Shown in pieces: positions 63,931 to 64,000 of a stretch of DNA of 64,000 nt. Every line of letters begins with the position of its first letter. The stretch's first letter is position 1. The DNA lies in assembly GCF_000317205.1 (NCBI RefSeq), contig NZ_AJLK01000207.1:1-64000 (forward strand), read 5' to 3'. The notes under the pieces are model-generated. The model had not been told where the DNA came from and searched no databases. It saw nothing but the letters and a program-made list of their open reading frames with translations. The position numbers were made by a program, and so were the translations under genes. This DNA is from Fischerella muscicola PCC 7414. Lineage in GTDB: Bacteria; Cyanobacteriota; Cyanobacteriia; Cyanobacteriales; Nostocaceae.

Positions 63931-64000
63931 GATCAAAAATCTCCAGTGGAAATTATCTTAGTGATTTTTCACCCCTTGGAAACAGTGGCGATATTTGTGT

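Noticed and set aside
1-64000. rRNA and tRNA genes
   Set aside because: None was recognised on either strand.

Overview
The window looks like accessory DNA, probably plasmid or a genomic island, from a filamentous, Nostoc-like cyanobacterium. The reasons are frequent HIP1 octamers (GCGATCGC), cyanobacterial families (DUF2808, SLH/OprB porin, flavodoxin, CemA/PxcA, group 2 sigma factors, RppA/RppB-type two-component system) and low GC. The content (many HME-RND pumps, SmtB-type repressor next to a P1B ATPase, several SigB-like sigma factors) resembles from memory the metal-resistance region of Nostoc plasmid pCC7120beta; I could not run a comparison.

Layout. 1-6.4 kb: TnpB remnant, lipoprotein and intact RND pump, then cbtB and a His-loop membrane protein. 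6.4-9.1 kb: a compact MerR regulon (thiol protein, Met/Cys-rich periplasmic protein, merR, BNR-repeat protein) with four near-identical operators. 9.2-19.3 kb: a sigma gene split by an amber codon, a broken RND, an intact RND with its membrane fusion protein, and a CopM-like DUF305 protein. 19.6-24 kb: remnants of a P-type ATPase, porin and flavodoxin, a glutathione-reductase-like enzyme and a Cys-rich four-helix copper protein. 24.2-28.6 kb: IS debris and a decayed MrfA-like helicase with two unassigned genes. 28.6-32.3 kb: broken NrsD-like exporter, histidine kinase, response regulator and DUF2808 protein. 32.8-45.4 kb: broken IS, second copy of the split sigma gene, SmtB-type repressor, end-truncated P1B ATPase, PxcA-like protein, an RND fused to a CDF transporter, and a third sigma gene with a homopolymer frameshift. 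45.7-50 kb: RND lacking its first porter loop and its membrane fusion protein. 50-64 kb: envelope and transport genes (PAP2, two MprF-type halves, APC remnant, esterase, TauE/SafE genes, intact sigma factor, signal peptidase, PrsW, MarC::ClC chimera, VIT and COG4705 remnants around a MITE-like element, PepSY protein).

The main result is a regulon written into the sequence. Eighteen copies of ATTTCAT-N4-ATTTCAT (written in gene orientation) lie upstream of almost every metal gene, always followed 13 bp later by a -10-like hexamer. The unit also precedes the operon encoding the response regulator and kinase, so that pair is the obvious candidate for binding it. Two copies are followed by a 104-bp inverted repeat ending in a T-run, a good candidate for a small RNA, upstream of each split sigma gene.

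The second theme is decay by deletion rather than by insertion alone: many genes are internally deleted, end-truncated tail to tail, or fused in frame to unrelated transporters (RND::CDF, MarC::ClC). Some intact pumps and regulators stand among these wrecks, so the region seems to be in active turnover.
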